Origin: DASUPK01 sp963815665
GTDB taxonomy: Bacteria > Actinomycetota > Thermoleophilia > Solirubrobacterales > 70-9
NCBI GenBank assembly: GCA_963815665.1
Contig: CAWFHN010000011.1
Location: 310,001-374,000 of the forward strand
Direction: 5' to 3'
Length of the DNA: 64,000 nt
The position numbers and the translations under genes are program-made. Positions 1 through 8,060 of the stretch are shown one piece after another. The notes under the pieces are model-generated. The model had not been told where the DNA came from. It did no database searches and saw only the letters and a program-made list of their open reading frames with translations. Numbering within the stretch: position 1 is the stretch's first letter; the number at the start of each line of letters is the position of its first letter.

Positions 1-636
1 GACGGCCCGACCCACCACGGCGCGTTTGATGTCTCCTACTTCAGGGCGCTGCCGAACGTGGTCGTGATGGCGCCGCGCGACGAGGCAATGCTCGTGCACA
101 TGCTCCGCACGGCCCTTGCCTACGACGACGGCCCGATCGCCTTCCGCTATCCCCGCGGGGCCGCCGAGGGAGCGCCGATGCCCGACGCGCCGAAGGAGAT
201 CGAGATCGGCAAGGGCGAGTACCTGCTGCCGGGTGAGCGCGTCGCGCTGCTCGGCTACGGATACGGAGTCCAGGTCGGATTGCGCGCCGCCGAGATCCTG
301 CGCGGCAGGGGGCTCGAGCCAACCGTCGCCGACGGCCGCTTCGCCAAGCCCCTGGACGGTGAGCTGATCGAGAAGCTGGCCGCCGAGCACGACCTGCTGG
401 TGACGATCGAGGAGAACGTCCTGGCCGGCGGCTTCGGCTCCGGCGTGCTGGAGCACGTCGAGGATGCCTTCACCGACGGCTCCGGGCGGGCCCGCGTACT
501 TCGGATCGGCCTCCCGGACCGCTACGTCACCCACGGCAAGCCGGCCCTGCTGCGCGAGGAGGTCGGTTTCACCGGTGAGGACGTCGCCGAGCGAGTCCTC
601 GCTGCGCTGGGAACGCGCGAGACCATCCTGGGCTGA
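1..636 (+). CDS. dxs: 1-deoxy-D-xylulose-5-phosphate synthase, C-terminal part
   Basis: DXS condenses pyruvate and glyceraldehyde 3-phosphate, using thiamine diphosphate, in the first step of the cytosolic MEP isoprenoid pathway. The reading frame is open from base 1, so the start lies outside the window and about 211 C-terminal residues are visible. They open with DGPTHHGAFD, the typical DXS transketolase-family motif, continue through the pyrimidine-binding domain (FRYPRG) and end with the C-terminal domain (KPLDGELI, VTIEENVLAGGFGSGV). The gene ends about 150 bases before a small zinc-ribbon gene. Nothing suggests damage in the visible part. Confidence 0.96.
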   Translation, partial: DGPTHHGAFDVSYFRALPNVVVMAPRDEAMLVHMLRTALAYDDGPIAFRYPRGAAEGAPMPDAPKEIEIGKGEYLLPGERVALLGYGYGVQVGLRAAEILRGRGLEPTVADGRFAKPLDGELIEKLAAEHDLLVTIEENVLAGGFGSGVLEHVEDAFTDGSGRARVLRIGLPDRYVTHGKPALLREEVGFTGEDVAERVLAALGTRETILG

Positions 637-789
637 TTACCCAGTAACGCTGGTTCGACCTCGGCCAGGGCGGGTAAGCGCTCTTTGTCGGCGAGGGCCC
701 TTGCACAGCGCGCCGCCCAGGGGGACAGGGCAGACGAACGGCACCGCCGGTTCGTCCCACGAAATCGATGCCCTGTGGAGGAGACTCGC

Positions 790-1035
790 ATGACCTACCT
801 CAGATGTCCGGGTTGCGGTCTGACCCTGTTCGACCGGAACCCACTCACGTCGCCACGACACTGTCCGCGCTGCGCCAGGCGCCGCGGAACCCCGGTCGAG
901 CTCGAGCGCGTTTCGAAGCTCAGCGGTGCGGCCGCGGCGTCGCTGCTCGGCGAGCAGCCCGGCCGGAAAGAGATACTGCGTCCCGATGACCGCAAGGAAC
1001 GCCGAGATCGTCCGCGAGACGTACGACCGGCGTGA
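790..1035 (+). CDS. small zinc-ribbon protein
   Basis: An 81-residue protein whose N-terminal half holds two CxxC pairs (CPGC near residue 6 and CPRC near residue 24), the spacing of a zinc ribbon. The rest is basic and probably disordered. The start is the ATG preceded by GGAGGAG at a good distance, which is better than upstream in-frame starts. Proteins of this sort are common orphan genes in this part of the actinobacteria; no enzymatic motif is visible. A nucleic-acid or protein-binding role is possible but unsupported. It stands alone between dxs and a convergent membrane-protein gene. Confidence 0.7.
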   Translation: MTYLRCPGCGLTLFDRNPLTSPRHCPRCARRRGTPVELERVSKLSGAAAASLLGEQPGRKEILRPDDRKERRDRPRDVRPA

Positions 1036-1039
1036 GGGC

Positions 1040-1801
1040 TCAGGTCGCGGCTGCAGGTGGCCGCGCTTCATAAGTCGCTCCAGGCTTCGCCCTTCGCTCC
1101 TGAGTCCACCGTCCCGGCAGCCGCTGTGCAAGAGCGATCGCGGAGATGTCGAAGAGGACGTAGATGCTGGCGATCCCGCTTGGCGGGTTGCCCGCCGACA
1201 GTGGCGTGTCCGGAGCCGTGGTGGCCCAGTGCCAGGCGCCTATCGAGGTGCCGTAGATCTCCAGGAAGGCGACCATCAGGAAGACCCCCGCGTAGAGCGT
1301 CGAGCTGCGGCCGCGGAGGAGCACGCAGATCAGGAGCGCGCCCGTCAAGGCCCCGAGGGCGTCGGTCCGCCCCAGGAGCACCAGGCCGGCCGCTCCCCAT
1401 GTGGCCACGATCGCGATCACGGCGCCGACGAACACGCGGGCATGCCGCCGCACCGGGCCCGATTGGCTGATCCGCAGCCCGGCCAGGTAGACCAGGCCGT
1501 GGCCCGGTGGTACGAAGGCGGGCAGGTTCTCCAGCCGGTAGGTGTAGGCGCCCAGCACGATCGAGCCGAGCACCTCGGCGCAGGTGGCGACCACGACCAC
1601 GAGGAGGGCGCGCGCCCGATCCTCGCGGCTCAGGGGAACGCACGAGGCGATCAGGATCAGCCAGGTCGCGGCGCCGAGGAGGAGCTGCTCGTCCGGGTTG
1701 GCGAAGTGGTCGAGGGCGAGGAAGCCCGCGATCACGCAGAGGACCATGGCCGCGAAGGGCAGCGGCCCCGACAGCGGGTCCTTTGAGGTTCCTCTCCCCA
1801 T
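1040..1801 (-). CDS. polytopic membrane protein of unknown function
   Basis: A 253-residue hydrophobic protein with about six to seven predicted membrane spans (for example LPFAAMVLCVIAGFLAL, LLLGAATWLILIA, ALLVVVVATCAEVLGSIVLG). A conserved-looking segment GHGLVYLAGLRIS lies between spans and the basic tail ends in RPPAAAT. I do not recognise the family. It is transcribed divergently from the exporter gene that follows, with about 85 bases between start codons. The last 30 or so codons contain one copy of a 29-base dispersed repeat found again near 11 kb, so the tail may have been extended by that element. Confidence 0.7.
   Translation of the reverse strand: MGRGTSKDPLSGPLPFAAMVLCVIAGFLALDHFANPDEQLLLGAATWLILIASCVPLSREDRARALLVVVVATCAEVLGSIVLGAYTYRLENLPAFVPPGHGLVYLAGLRISQSGPVRRHARVFVGAVIAIVATWGAAGLVLLGRTDALGALTGALLICVLLRGRSSTLYAGVFLMVAFLEIYGTSIGAWHWATTAPDTPLSAGNPPSGIASIYVLFDISAIALAQRLPGRWTQERRAKPGATYEARPPAAAT
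1072..1100 (-). repeat. dispersed 29-base repeat, copy A
   Basis: Read on the minus strand, this matches the copy at 11003-11031 in an 18-base identical block containing the core GGGCGAAGCC, then three differing bases, then a shared AGCGACTT. It lies inside the 3' end of the membrane protein gene. The GAA-centred GGC-GAA-GCC core can form a small hairpin. Confidence 0.6.
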
Positions 1802-1886
1802 GAGCTGGGTGACGCACGGTCTTCGTGGACCGGGTGCGATTGGATCATTCCGAAGGCGTCGGTGTCAAATGCGAAACTGCCGCCGG

Positions 1887-3326
1887 ATGAAGCCGATCGA
1901 CCGGGGCACCTGGCTGGCGCTGATCGCGATGGGGATCGCGGTCTTCGTGATCGCCAACGACTTCTCAGCGATCAACGTCGCGATCCCCCAGATCGAGAAG
2001 GACTTCCACACCGATGTGACCACCGCCCAATGGGTGGTGAACGCGTATGCGCTCACCTTCGGGGTGCTGATCGTCACCGGGGGGCGCGTCGCCGACCTCT
2101 TCGGCCGCCGCCGCGCCTTCTTCGTCGGGACGGCGATCTTCGCGACCTTCTCGGCGCTCGGCGGCGCGGCCCAGACGGAGGCGGAGCTGATCGCGATGCG
2201 CGTCCTCATGGGGATCGGCGGCGCGCTGATGTGGCCGGCCATTCTCGGCATGACCTACGCCGCGCTGCCGGAGGAGCGAGCCGGGCTCGCCGGCGGCTTC
2301 ATCCTCGGCGCCGCCGGGATCGGCAACGCCGCCGGGCCCCTGATCGGCGGTGCGCTCACCGACCTGCTCAGCTGGCGCTGGATCTTCTTCCTGAACGTGC
2401 CGGTGTCGGCCTTCGCGATCTTCGTCACCTGGCGGGAGATCCACCAGCCCCGGCCCGAGGTTGAGGACACCCGCATGGACTACGGGGGCATCATCTGCGT
2501 GTCCGTCGGCCTCGTCTCCCTGCTGCTCGCCTTCGACCAGGTGATCGACTGGGGCTGGGGCGACCCGCGCATCATCGCGCTGCTCGCTCTCTTCGCGATC
2601 CTGATCTCGAGCTTCGTCCTGGTCGAGCGCCGCGCTGGGGATCACGCCCTCGTCCCGCCCGACGTGATGCGCAACCGTGACTTCGCCTACACCTGCGGAG
2701 CGATCCTGATGATGTCCGCCGTCTTCTTCGCGGCGATGCTCTACTTACCCCAGCTGATGATCAACGTGCTCGGCTACTCGGCGATCGGCGCGGGGGCCGG
2801 GATGCTGCCGATGATGGCGACCTTCGCCGCGGTCTCCTTCGCGGCGGGGAATCTCTACAACCGCTTCGGCGCCAAACCCCTGCTGATCTTCGGGTCCGCA
2901 TGCATCGCCATCGGACCCGCGCTCGTCGCCCTGCTCGCCGACAAGGAGACCTTCGGCGCGCTCATTCCCGGGATGGCGATCCTCGGGCTGGGGATCGGGC
3001 TCTTCTATCCGACGGCCACGACCGTCGGAGTGACCGCCGTGGACGAGGCGCGGCGCAGCCTCGCCGGGGCGATCATCTACATGTTCCAGATCGCCGGGGG
3101 CTCGGTCGGCCTGGGTCTGACCACCACCGTCTTCATCGGCGCCAGCGATCGCGCCCAGAGCGGGAGCGGCTTCATCCACGGGATCCAGACGGCGTTCGCG
3201 ATGGACGCGGCGATTGCGGTCGGCGGCTTCCTGATCGCCGCGTTCTTGATCCAGGGGAGGGTGCACTCACCGCACCTCCGCAGGCTGCTGCTTGCCGGCC
3301 ACTCGCCTCGGGGGCACGGGCCCTAG
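1887..3326 (+). CDS. MFS multidrug exporter, DHA2 type
   Basis: A 479-residue major-facilitator protein of the 14-helix DHA2 (drug:proton antiporter) type. The N-terminus MKPIDRGTWLALIAMG leads into the first span, followed by the family signature with INVAIPQIEKDF and AQWVVNAYAL, and the loop-2/3 motif GGRVADLFGRRR. The long central region includes the extra two helices typical of the 14-span class. It should export small hydrophobic or amphipathic compounds, but the substrate cannot be read from sequence. The ATG at 1887 is chosen because homology-like sequence begins there; ATG 1869 is an alternative. No local regulator is attached, unlike the second exporter at 9.4 kb. Confidence 0.88.
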   Translation: MKPIDRGTWLALIAMGIAVFVIANDFSAINVAIPQIEKDFHTDVTTAQWVVNAYALTFGVLIVTGGRVADLFGRRRAFFVGTAIFATFSALGGAAQTEAELIAMRVLMGIGGALMWPAILGMTYAALPEERAGLAGGFILGAAGIGNAAGPLIGGALTDLLSWRWIFFLNVPVSAFAIFVTWREIHQPRPEVEDTRMDYGGIICVSVGLVSLLLAFDQVIDWGWGDPRIIALLALFAILISSFVLVERRAGDHALVPPDVMRNRDFAYTCGAILMMSAVFFAAMLYLPQLMINVLGYSAIGAGAGMLPMMATFAAVSFAAGNLYNRFGAKPLLIFGSACIAIGPALVALLADKETFGALIPGMAILGLGIGLFYPTATTVGVTAVDEARRSLAGAIIYMFQIAGGSVGLGLTTTVFIGASDRAQSGSGFIHGIQTAFAMDAAIAVGGFLIAAFLIQGRVHSPHLRRLLLAGHSPRGHGP

Positions 3327-3333
3327 GGATCGA

Positions 3334-3846
3334 TCAGTTCGGGCCAGGACCGCCGCCGCTGGTCCCGTCGTCGGAGCCGTGGCCGCCGCCGTCCCCGCCC
3401 TTGTCGTCGGGGGTGGTGGTTGTTGTCGCTGAGGCCGACCCGCTGCCGTTGCCGCTCGTCCCGCTGGGGCCGCTGGTTCCGCTGATGCCGGAGGTCCCGC
3501 TCGGGCCGGAGGTCCCGTGATCCTTGTCGTCGCCGGAGCCGTTCTTGGACGGGCCCGAGGAGCCGCCGCCATCCGAAGATCCGGAGCCCGGTCCCGAATT
3601 GGAGCTGGCGCCATCGGAGGTGGTGGCTGTGTCACCCCCGCCTGATCCCTGACCGTTGTCGCCTGAGTGCTCGTGCTTCGCCGGCGCCGGCTTGGGCCCC
3701 GTGTTGCTCGCAGCGAGGGAGACCGGTTGGGCCGAGAGCCCGATCGAATCGCCGGAGATCGCATTTGCCGCCAGGGCAATCCCGCCCGCGGCAACGATGC
3801 CGGCGATGCCGAGCAGGATCGTGAGCAATCGCTCTCTGCTGGTCAT
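3334..3846 (-). CDS. secreted Gly/Ser/Thr-rich low-complexity protein
   Basis: A 170-residue protein with an N-terminal hydrophobic segment (LLTILLGIAGIVAAGGIALAA), either a signal peptide or an anchor, followed by about 130 residues of Gly, Ser, Asp, Thr and Pro with short repeats of GTSG and GPSG. No globular domain is recognisable. It follows the histidine kinase gene by 23 bases on the same strand, so it is probably the last gene of that operon. The composition suggests a flexible extracellular or wall-spanning segment. Any ligand-binding or sensing role is inference from context. Confidence 0.7.
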   Translation of the reverse strand: MTSRERLLTILLGIAGIVAAGGIALAANAISGDSIGLSAQPVSLAASNTGPKPAPAKHEHSGDNGQGSGGGDTATTSDGASSNSGPGSGSSDGGGSSGPSKNGSGDDKDHGTSGPSGTSGISGTSGPSGTSGNGSGSASATTTTTPDDKGGDGGGHGSDDGTSGGGPGPN

Positions 3847-3869
3847 GGGATCAGCGTAGAACGGGTGAG

Positions 3870-5240
3870 TTAGGAGTTGGCAAAGTGCTCCGTGGGCAGC
3901 ACGACCTTGGCTCGCACCTTCGTCTCACCGACGCTCTCGAGGGTCGCCCGGCCACCGCGCCGCTTCGCAAGGGCCTGGACGATCGGGAGCCCCAGCCCGG
4001 TGCCCGCCCCGCGCCCGCTGCGTCCGCGGTAGAAGCGCTCGAAGGCGTGCCTGGCGACATCCTCGTCGAGCGGCCCGGAGTCGCTGATCACGCCGACTCG
4101 CGCATTCCCGTTCTCCCTGCCGCACTCGATCGTCACGGATGAGCCGCGCGGCGAGTACTTGATCGCGTTCTCGACCAGGTTGTCGAAGATCGCCGCGAGC
4201 TCGCGCGAACCGGCCCGAACCACCACCTCACCGTCGGCTTCGAGCGAGATCTCATGCCTGCTCTCGCTTGCCGGGCCTCGCCAGCGCTCGGCCGCGGCTC
4301 GTGCCGCGTCCGCGAGGTCGGTCCGCTCGTCCTCGGCGGGCTGCTCGCTGGAGGCGAGCTCCAGCAGATCCTCGACCAGCTGGCCGAGGCGCTCGGTCTC
4401 TCCCTCGGCCGCGTCCAGGTCCTTGGCGACGGCCGGGTCATCCGTCTTCACACCGGCGGCCTCGAGGCGGAGGCGAAGCCCCGTCAGCGGTGTGCGGAGC
4501 TGGTGGGAGGCGTCAGCGACGAAGGCGCGCTGGGACTCGAGGACGGCCTCGAGGCGGTCGGCCATCTCATTGAACTCCCTCGCCACCTGCACCTGCTCAC
4601 GCGATCCGCGCTCGGGTGCCCGGGCGCCGGCCTCGCCGGCGGCCCGGCGGCGGGCCGCCTCGCCCAACGAGCGCAGCGGGCGGGCGATCGAGCCGGCGAG
4701 GATCCAGGCGACGCCGAGCCCGAGGATGAGCGCGAGCCCGCCGATCCCGATCAGCGCCAGCACGTCCTGTCGGACCTCGTTGTGGACCGTGTCGAGGCTC
4801 TGCTCGACCTCGAGCGCGCCCACCGTGCGGCCGTTGCGAACGATAGGCACGGCGGTGGAGAGGACGTCGCGGCCCTCGTGGTGACGGCCCTGCACGATCT
4901 CTCCTCCGAGGGCCCGCAGAGCGACCGGGTCATCCGAGGGCCGGGGACGGGTCGTGACCCCGCCCTCGGAACTCGCGATCTCCCTGCCGGCCCCGTCGAT
5001 GACGAACACGAGCCCATCGAGGCTCACAGCGGCCTCGCGGGCGGTCCTCTGCAGCCTTGCCTTGTCCCGGAGCTGGTCGACCGCCGACGCCGCGACGACC
5101 TGGGCCTGGGCGGCGGAATCGGCCTCGACCTCCGCGTTCACCCGGTCGCTGACGTTGCTGGCGAGCGGCACCTCGAGGGCGACGAGCACCACCAGCAGCG
5201 TGTAGGCGAAGGCCGCCAGCAGGCGGGCGCGCAGGCTCAT
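3870..5240 (-). CDS. sensor histidine kinase
   Basis: A 456-residue membrane kinase that should phosphorylate the response regulator encoded 6 bases upstream. Span 1 is near residues 8-26, followed by an extracytoplasmic sensor region of about 130 residues and span 2 near 161-181. A HAMP-like segment then leads to the dimerisation domain with phospho-acceptor His246 in ASHQLRTPL, the N-box NLVENAIKYS near 357 and the G2 box GTGLGLPIV near 417. The G1 region reads VISDSGPLDEDV, so the usual DxGxG is degenerate, a variation also seen in some active kinases. The gene order regulator-kinase and the two flanking secreted proteins suggest an envelope signal. Confidence 0.92.
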   Translation of the reverse strand: MSLRARLLAAFAYTLLVVLVALEVPLASNVSDRVNAEVEADSAAQAQVVAASAVDQLRDKARLQRTAREAAVSLDGLVFVIDGAGREIASSEGGVTTRPRPSDDPVALRALGGEIVQGRHHEGRDVLSTAVPIVRNGRTVGALEVEQSLDTVHNEVRQDVLALIGIGGLALILGLGVAWILAGSIARPLRSLGEAARRRAAGEAGARAPERGSREQVQVAREFNEMADRLEAVLESQRAFVADASHQLRTPLTGLRLRLEAAGVKTDDPAVAKDLDAAEGETERLGQLVEDLLELASSEQPAEDERTDLADAARAAAERWRGPASESRHEISLEADGEVVVRAGSRELAAIFDNLVENAIKYSPRGSSVTIECGRENGNARVGVISDSGPLDEDVARHAFERFYRGRSGRGAGTGLGLPIVQALAKRRGGRATLESVGETKVRAKVVLPTEHFANS

Positions 5241-5246
5241 CCAGGC

Positions 5247-5960
5247 CTAGACCTCGTCGGCGCCCGAGAACCTGAACCCGACGCCGCGCAGCGTGTGGAT
5301 GTAGCGCGGCTGCTTCGGATCATCGTCCAGCTTCCTGCGCAGGCCGCTGATGTGGACGTCGAGGGTCTTGGTGGAGCCGAACCAGTTCATGTCCCAGACC
5401 TGTTCGATCAGCGCCTCCCGGGTTATCGCCGAGCCGGCGTTCTCCATCAGCACCCGCAGCAGGTCGAACTCCTTGCGCGAAAGCTCCATCGGCTCGTCTC
5501 CCAGCCTGACCTCATGCTTGGCCGGGTCGAGGCTGAGCTCGCCAATCGTCATCGGCTCGTCCCCATCCGCGCCGGCTCTCGAGGAAGTCCGTCTCAGCAC
5601 CGCACGAACGCGCGCCATGACCTCGCGTGCCGAGAACGGCTTCACGATGTAGTCGTCGGCGCCGAGCTCCAGGCCCGCAACCCGGTCGGCCTCCGCGCCT
5701 CGCGCCGTCAGCATGATGATCGGGATCTCCGTCTCGCGGCGCAATTCCCGGCAGACGTCCAGGCCGGAGCCGTCGGGCAGGCCGATGTCGAGAAGGACGA
5801 GGTCGGGTGGCGAGACGCGCGCCTTCTCCATCGCCTCCGCGGCGGTCCCCGCGACGGCAGGGGTGAAGCCCTCACGTTCGAGGGCCTCGGCGAGTGGCTC
5901 CGTGATCGTGCGCTCGTCCTCGACGAGCAGGACCGTGGGCCGCTGATTGGGGACGTTCAC
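5247..5960 (-). CDS. OmpR-family response regulator
   Basis: A 237-residue two-domain transcription factor. The receiver domain has the acidic pair VEDE, phospho-acceptor Asp58 in LLDIGLP, the conserved Thr in MLTARG and Lys in YIVKPF. The C-terminal winged helix (about residues 140-235) ends with the usual DVHISGLRRKL and RGVGFRF. An open frame extends upstream to 6221 but would overlap the secreted-protein gene and encodes Pro/Arg/Thr-rich shadow sequence, so the GTG at 5960 giving MNVPNQRPTVLLVEDE is preferred. It forms a two-component pair with the kinase gene immediately downstream. Confidence 0.92.
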   Translation of the reverse strand: MNVPNQRPTVLLVEDERTITEPLAEALEREGFTPAVAGTAAEAMEKARVSPPDLVLLDIGLPDGSGLDVCRELRRETEIPIIMLTARGAEADRVAGLELGADDYIVKPFSAREVMARVRAVLRRTSSRAGADGDEPMTIGELSLDPAKHEVRLGDEPMELSRKEFDLLRVLMENAGSAITREALIEQVWDMNWFGSTKTLDVHISGLRRKLDDDPKQPRYIHTLRGVGFRFSGADEV

Positions 5961-6048
5961 AGGCGCATTGATGCTACGGGTGGGATCAGAGGGCGGATGG
6001 GCCACAGGGGAATGCGCCCCCGTGGCCCGTTCCGTCCTTCTGGGTTGC

Positions 6049-6591
6049 TCAGCCTGGGCCTGAGCCGCCGGACCCGGAGTCGTGCGAGCCGGAGTCGTCC
6101 GAATCCCCGTCATCCGAACCCCTGTCATCCGAACCGGAATCATCCGAGCCGGATTGGTCGGAGCCGGAATGGCCGGAATCGTCGGATCCCGGTCCGGAGT
6201 TGTCTTCCATGGCCGTGTCATCGCCGCGGTCGCGAGCGTTTCCGGGTCCCGAATTCAGGGAGCCGGGACCGCGGTTGTCGTGACGCTCGGCCTCGCCCGG
6301 GTTGTCGTCGCCCACGTCCTCCGCCTGGTTGTCGTCAGCAGCGGGGTGGTTGTCGTCGGCGTTGTCCCGGTTCCGATGCTCGACCTGGTTCGGATTGTCC
6401 TCCGGCACCTGGGGCCCGGCGCAGCGCGGATCCGTCGCGTGCTCGGCCTCGTCGCACGGGCCCTTGACATCGGCCGCGGTCGGCGTCGTGGGGGTGGCGC
6501 TGCGATCCGCCGGCGCGGCCGCCACGTACGCGGCTCCGCCGACGAGCATCGTGGCCGCAACGGCGACCAGCGTCTTGGTGAATGTGCTCAT
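6049..6591 (-). CDS. secreted acidic Ser/Asp/Gly repeat protein
   Basis: A 180-residue protein with a signal peptide (TKTLVAVAATMLVGGAAYVAAA) and a mature part rich in Asp, Glu, Asn and His. It ends with serial DDSGS-type repeats resembling Ser-Asp stalks or calcium-binding acidic tails. Two Cys residues lie near 46 and 57. No known domain is seen. It is the first gene of a minus-strand group with the response regulator, the kinase and a second secreted low-complexity protein. The acidic composition suggests cation binding, which would suit a two-component system sensing divalent metal or envelope charge, but that is inference. Confidence 0.7.
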   Translation of the reverse strand: MSTFTKTLVAVAATMLVGGAAYVAAAPADRSATPTTPTAADVKGPCDEAEHATDPRCAGPQVPEDNPNQVEHRNRDNADDNHPAADDNQAEDVGDDNPGEAERHDNRGPGSLNSGPGNARDRGDDTAMEDNSGPGSDDSGHSGSDQSGSDDSGSDDRGSDDGDSDDSGSHDSGSGGSGPG

Positions 6592-6720
6592 CGAATTCCC
6601 TCCTTGGACTGGGTCGTTGTGTCGACCGCACTCTCCACGGCGCGCGTCAGACGATGCCCAGGCGGGGGGAATGGGAAGGCAAGAGGTGGGTTAAGCCTTG
6701 GTGGCCCTTCCGGGCAAATT

Positions 6721-6748
6721 GAAACGGCCCTCCGAGGAGGGCCGTTTC
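6721..6748 (-). terminator. hairpin terminator, 12-bp stem
   Basis: A perfect 12-base inverted repeat (GAAACGGCCCTC / GAGGGCCGTTTC) with a four-base loop, in the gap downstream of the small membrane protein gene at 6804-7166. There is no long T run on either side, as is common for terminators in high-GC actinobacteria. Because the next gene to the left is also on the minus strand, the hairpin most likely insulates it from readthrough. Confidence 0.75.
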
Positions 6749-6803
6749 AGGGGTACTACAGGGAGGAGAGATATGTGTGTTGTCTGTGGGAGGTAAGCCG
6801 GTA

Positions 6804-7166
6804 TCAGGCGCCGAGCGGGCGACTGAACCGCGTTGAAGCGGTCAGCGCCAAGTGCGCGGAGCCGAACCCGACCAAAAAGACTGTTGCGACGTAATCACCG
6901 GCGATCCCGGACACAACCCCGGCGCCGATGGTGGCGGCTGCCAGCGTGTAGTCGAATCCCGCGTGGGCGCTCAGCGGCAGGTTCCCCCGGTCGCCCTCGC
7001 CATAGACGGAGGTGCCGAGCCCGATCAGGAGAATGCCGAGAGCGATGCTCAGGGCACCGGCCAGATAGCCGAACCCCAGCGCGAAGGGAGCCACCATCAG
7101 CAGAGGGGCGGCCGCCACTTCGAGCGCGGCGTGCACGTGGATCGGGATTGCCCTGAAAGCCGTCAT
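6804..7166 (-). CDS. small four-helix membrane protein (SPW-like)
   Basis: A 120-residue protein with about four spans: HAALEVAAAPLLMVAPFAL, LAGALSIALGILLIGLG, FDYTLAAATIGAGVVSGI and VATVFLVGFGSAHLAL. The PLLMVAPFALGF and GALSIALGILL segments resemble the duplicated two-helix pattern of SPW-repeat integral membrane proteins, though the diagnostic SPW triplet is absent. Function is unknown. The gene is divergent from tlyA. The shared 5' region contains a near-consensus actinobacterial SOS box and a Crp-like palindrome. Confidence 0.65.
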   Translation of the reverse strand: MTAFRAIPIHVHAALEVAAAPLLMVAPFALGFGYLAGALSIALGILLIGLGTSVYGEGDRGNLPLSAHAGFDYTLAAATIGAGVVSGIAGDYVATVFLVGFGSAHLALTASTRFSRPLGA

Positions 7167-7182
7167 CGCAAAAAGCAGGGTA

Positions 7183-7196
7183 CGAACGTATGTGCG
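7183..7196. promoter_or_regulatory. LexA/SOS-box-like sequence
   Basis: CGAACGTATGTGCG differs at one position from the Gram-positive/actinobacterial LexA consensus CGAACRNRYGTTYG. It lies 17 bases upstream of the start of the minus-strand membrane protein gene and about 80 bases upstream of tlyA. The match is by eye only; one mismatch in a 14-base degenerate site can occur by chance. Confidence 0.35.
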
Positions 7197-7202
7197 ATTC
7201 GT

Positions 7203-7220
7203 CTGTGAGCCGGATCACAG
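7203..7220. promoter_or_regulatory. Crp/GlxR-type operator palindrome
   Basis: CTGTGA-GCCGGA-TCACAG contains a perfect TGTGA-N6-TCACA, the binding pattern of Crp and its actinobacterial relative GlxR. It sits between the divergent small membrane protein gene and tlyA, where it could act on either promoter. The perfect 6+6 arms make chance less likely than for a degenerate site. Confidence 0.5.
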
Positions 7221-7277
7221 TGAGCCGTGGCAATCGACTCCCGCGCATTCGAACCCCGCATATGTACGGTTCGCCGG

Positions 7278-8060
7278 GTGCCCCGCCGTCGCGCCGACAC
7301 CCTGCTCGCCGAGCGCGGCTTGGCTCCATCGCGGACCGCGGCGGCGGCCACAGTGCGCGCCGGGCGGGTGAAGCTGGTCAAGGACGGGTCGATCGTCGAG
7401 AAGCCCAGTGAGCTCGTCGACGAGAAGGCCGAGCTGTTCGTCGAGGAGGGCGAGGAGTTCGTCTCGCGGGGCGGGATCAAGCTGAAGAATGCCCTCGCGG
7501 AGCTTCCCGTGGAGGTGGAGGGGCGGCTCTGCATGGATGTCGGCGCCTCGACGGGCGGCTTCACCGATTGCCTGCTCCAGCGCGGCGCCGAGACGGTGAT
7601 CGCCGTCGACGTCGGCTACGGGCAACTCGACTGGCGGCTGCGCCAGGACCCGCGTGTCCTGGTGATGGAGCGCCTCAACGCTCGCGCACTGGGAGACTCG
7701 TACCTGCCCTTTCAGCCCGGCCTGATCACCGTGGACGTCTCCTTCATCTCATTGGCGATGCTGATTCCGCCCATCGTGGCGAAAGCAGCGGAGGAGCTCG
7801 ACCTGCTCGGCCTGGTCAAGCCCCAGTTCGAGGTCGGCAAGGGGAAGGTGGGGAAGGGCGGCGTCGTGCGTGAGGCGGACGATCGCCGGGACGCGATCCG
7901 AAAGGTCGCGGAAGCCGCGCAGGGAGAGGGACTCGTCATTCGCGGGCTGGCCTCCTCCGGCCTGCCCGGCCCGAAGGGAAATCGTGAAACCTTTGTCTGG
8001 GCCTCGAAGGGCGGCGATCCGGTTGATCTCGATGCCGCTCTGCAGGAGGTCGAGCCATGA
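7278..8060 (+). CDS. tlyA: TlyA-family rRNA 2'-O-methyltransferase / hemolysin-like
   Basis: TlyA proteins methylate ribose 2'-OH groups in 16S and 23S rRNA using S-adenosylmethionine. This 260-residue protein has an N-terminal S4 RNA-binding domain (RRRADTLLAERGLAPSR, then FVSRGGIKLKNAL) and an FtsJ-like methyltransferase domain with the SAM loop DVGASTGGFTDCLL and the motifs ITVDVSFISL and LVKPQFEVG. The GTG at 7278 (VPRRRADTLL) places the start at the S4 domain; ATG 7227 would add 17 residues. The stop overlaps the nadK start (ATGA), indicating translational coupling. Confidence 0.9.
   Translation: MPRRRADTLLAERGLAPSRTAAAATVRAGRVKLVKDGSIVEKPSELVDEKAELFVEEGEEFVSRGGIKLKNALAELPVEVEGRLCMDVGASTGGFTDCLLQRGAETVIAVDVGYGQLDWRLRQDPRVLVMERLNARALGDSYLPFQPGLITVDVSFISLAMLIPPIVAKAAEELDLLGLVKPQFEVGKGKVGKGGVVREADDRRDAIRKVAEAAQGEGLVIRGLASSGLPGPKGNRETFVWASKGGDPVDLDAALQEVEP

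Noticed and set aside
5961..6221. N-terminal extension of the response regulator frame
   Set aside because: Encodes Pro/Thr/Arg-rich shadow sequence overlapping the secreted-protein gene; GTG 5960 gives a normal receiver start.
4254..6467. Long plus-strand open frame of over 700 codons opposite the kinase and regulator
   Set aside because: Its translation lacks any domain and mirrors the codon bias of the opposite strand; it is a GC-rich shadow.
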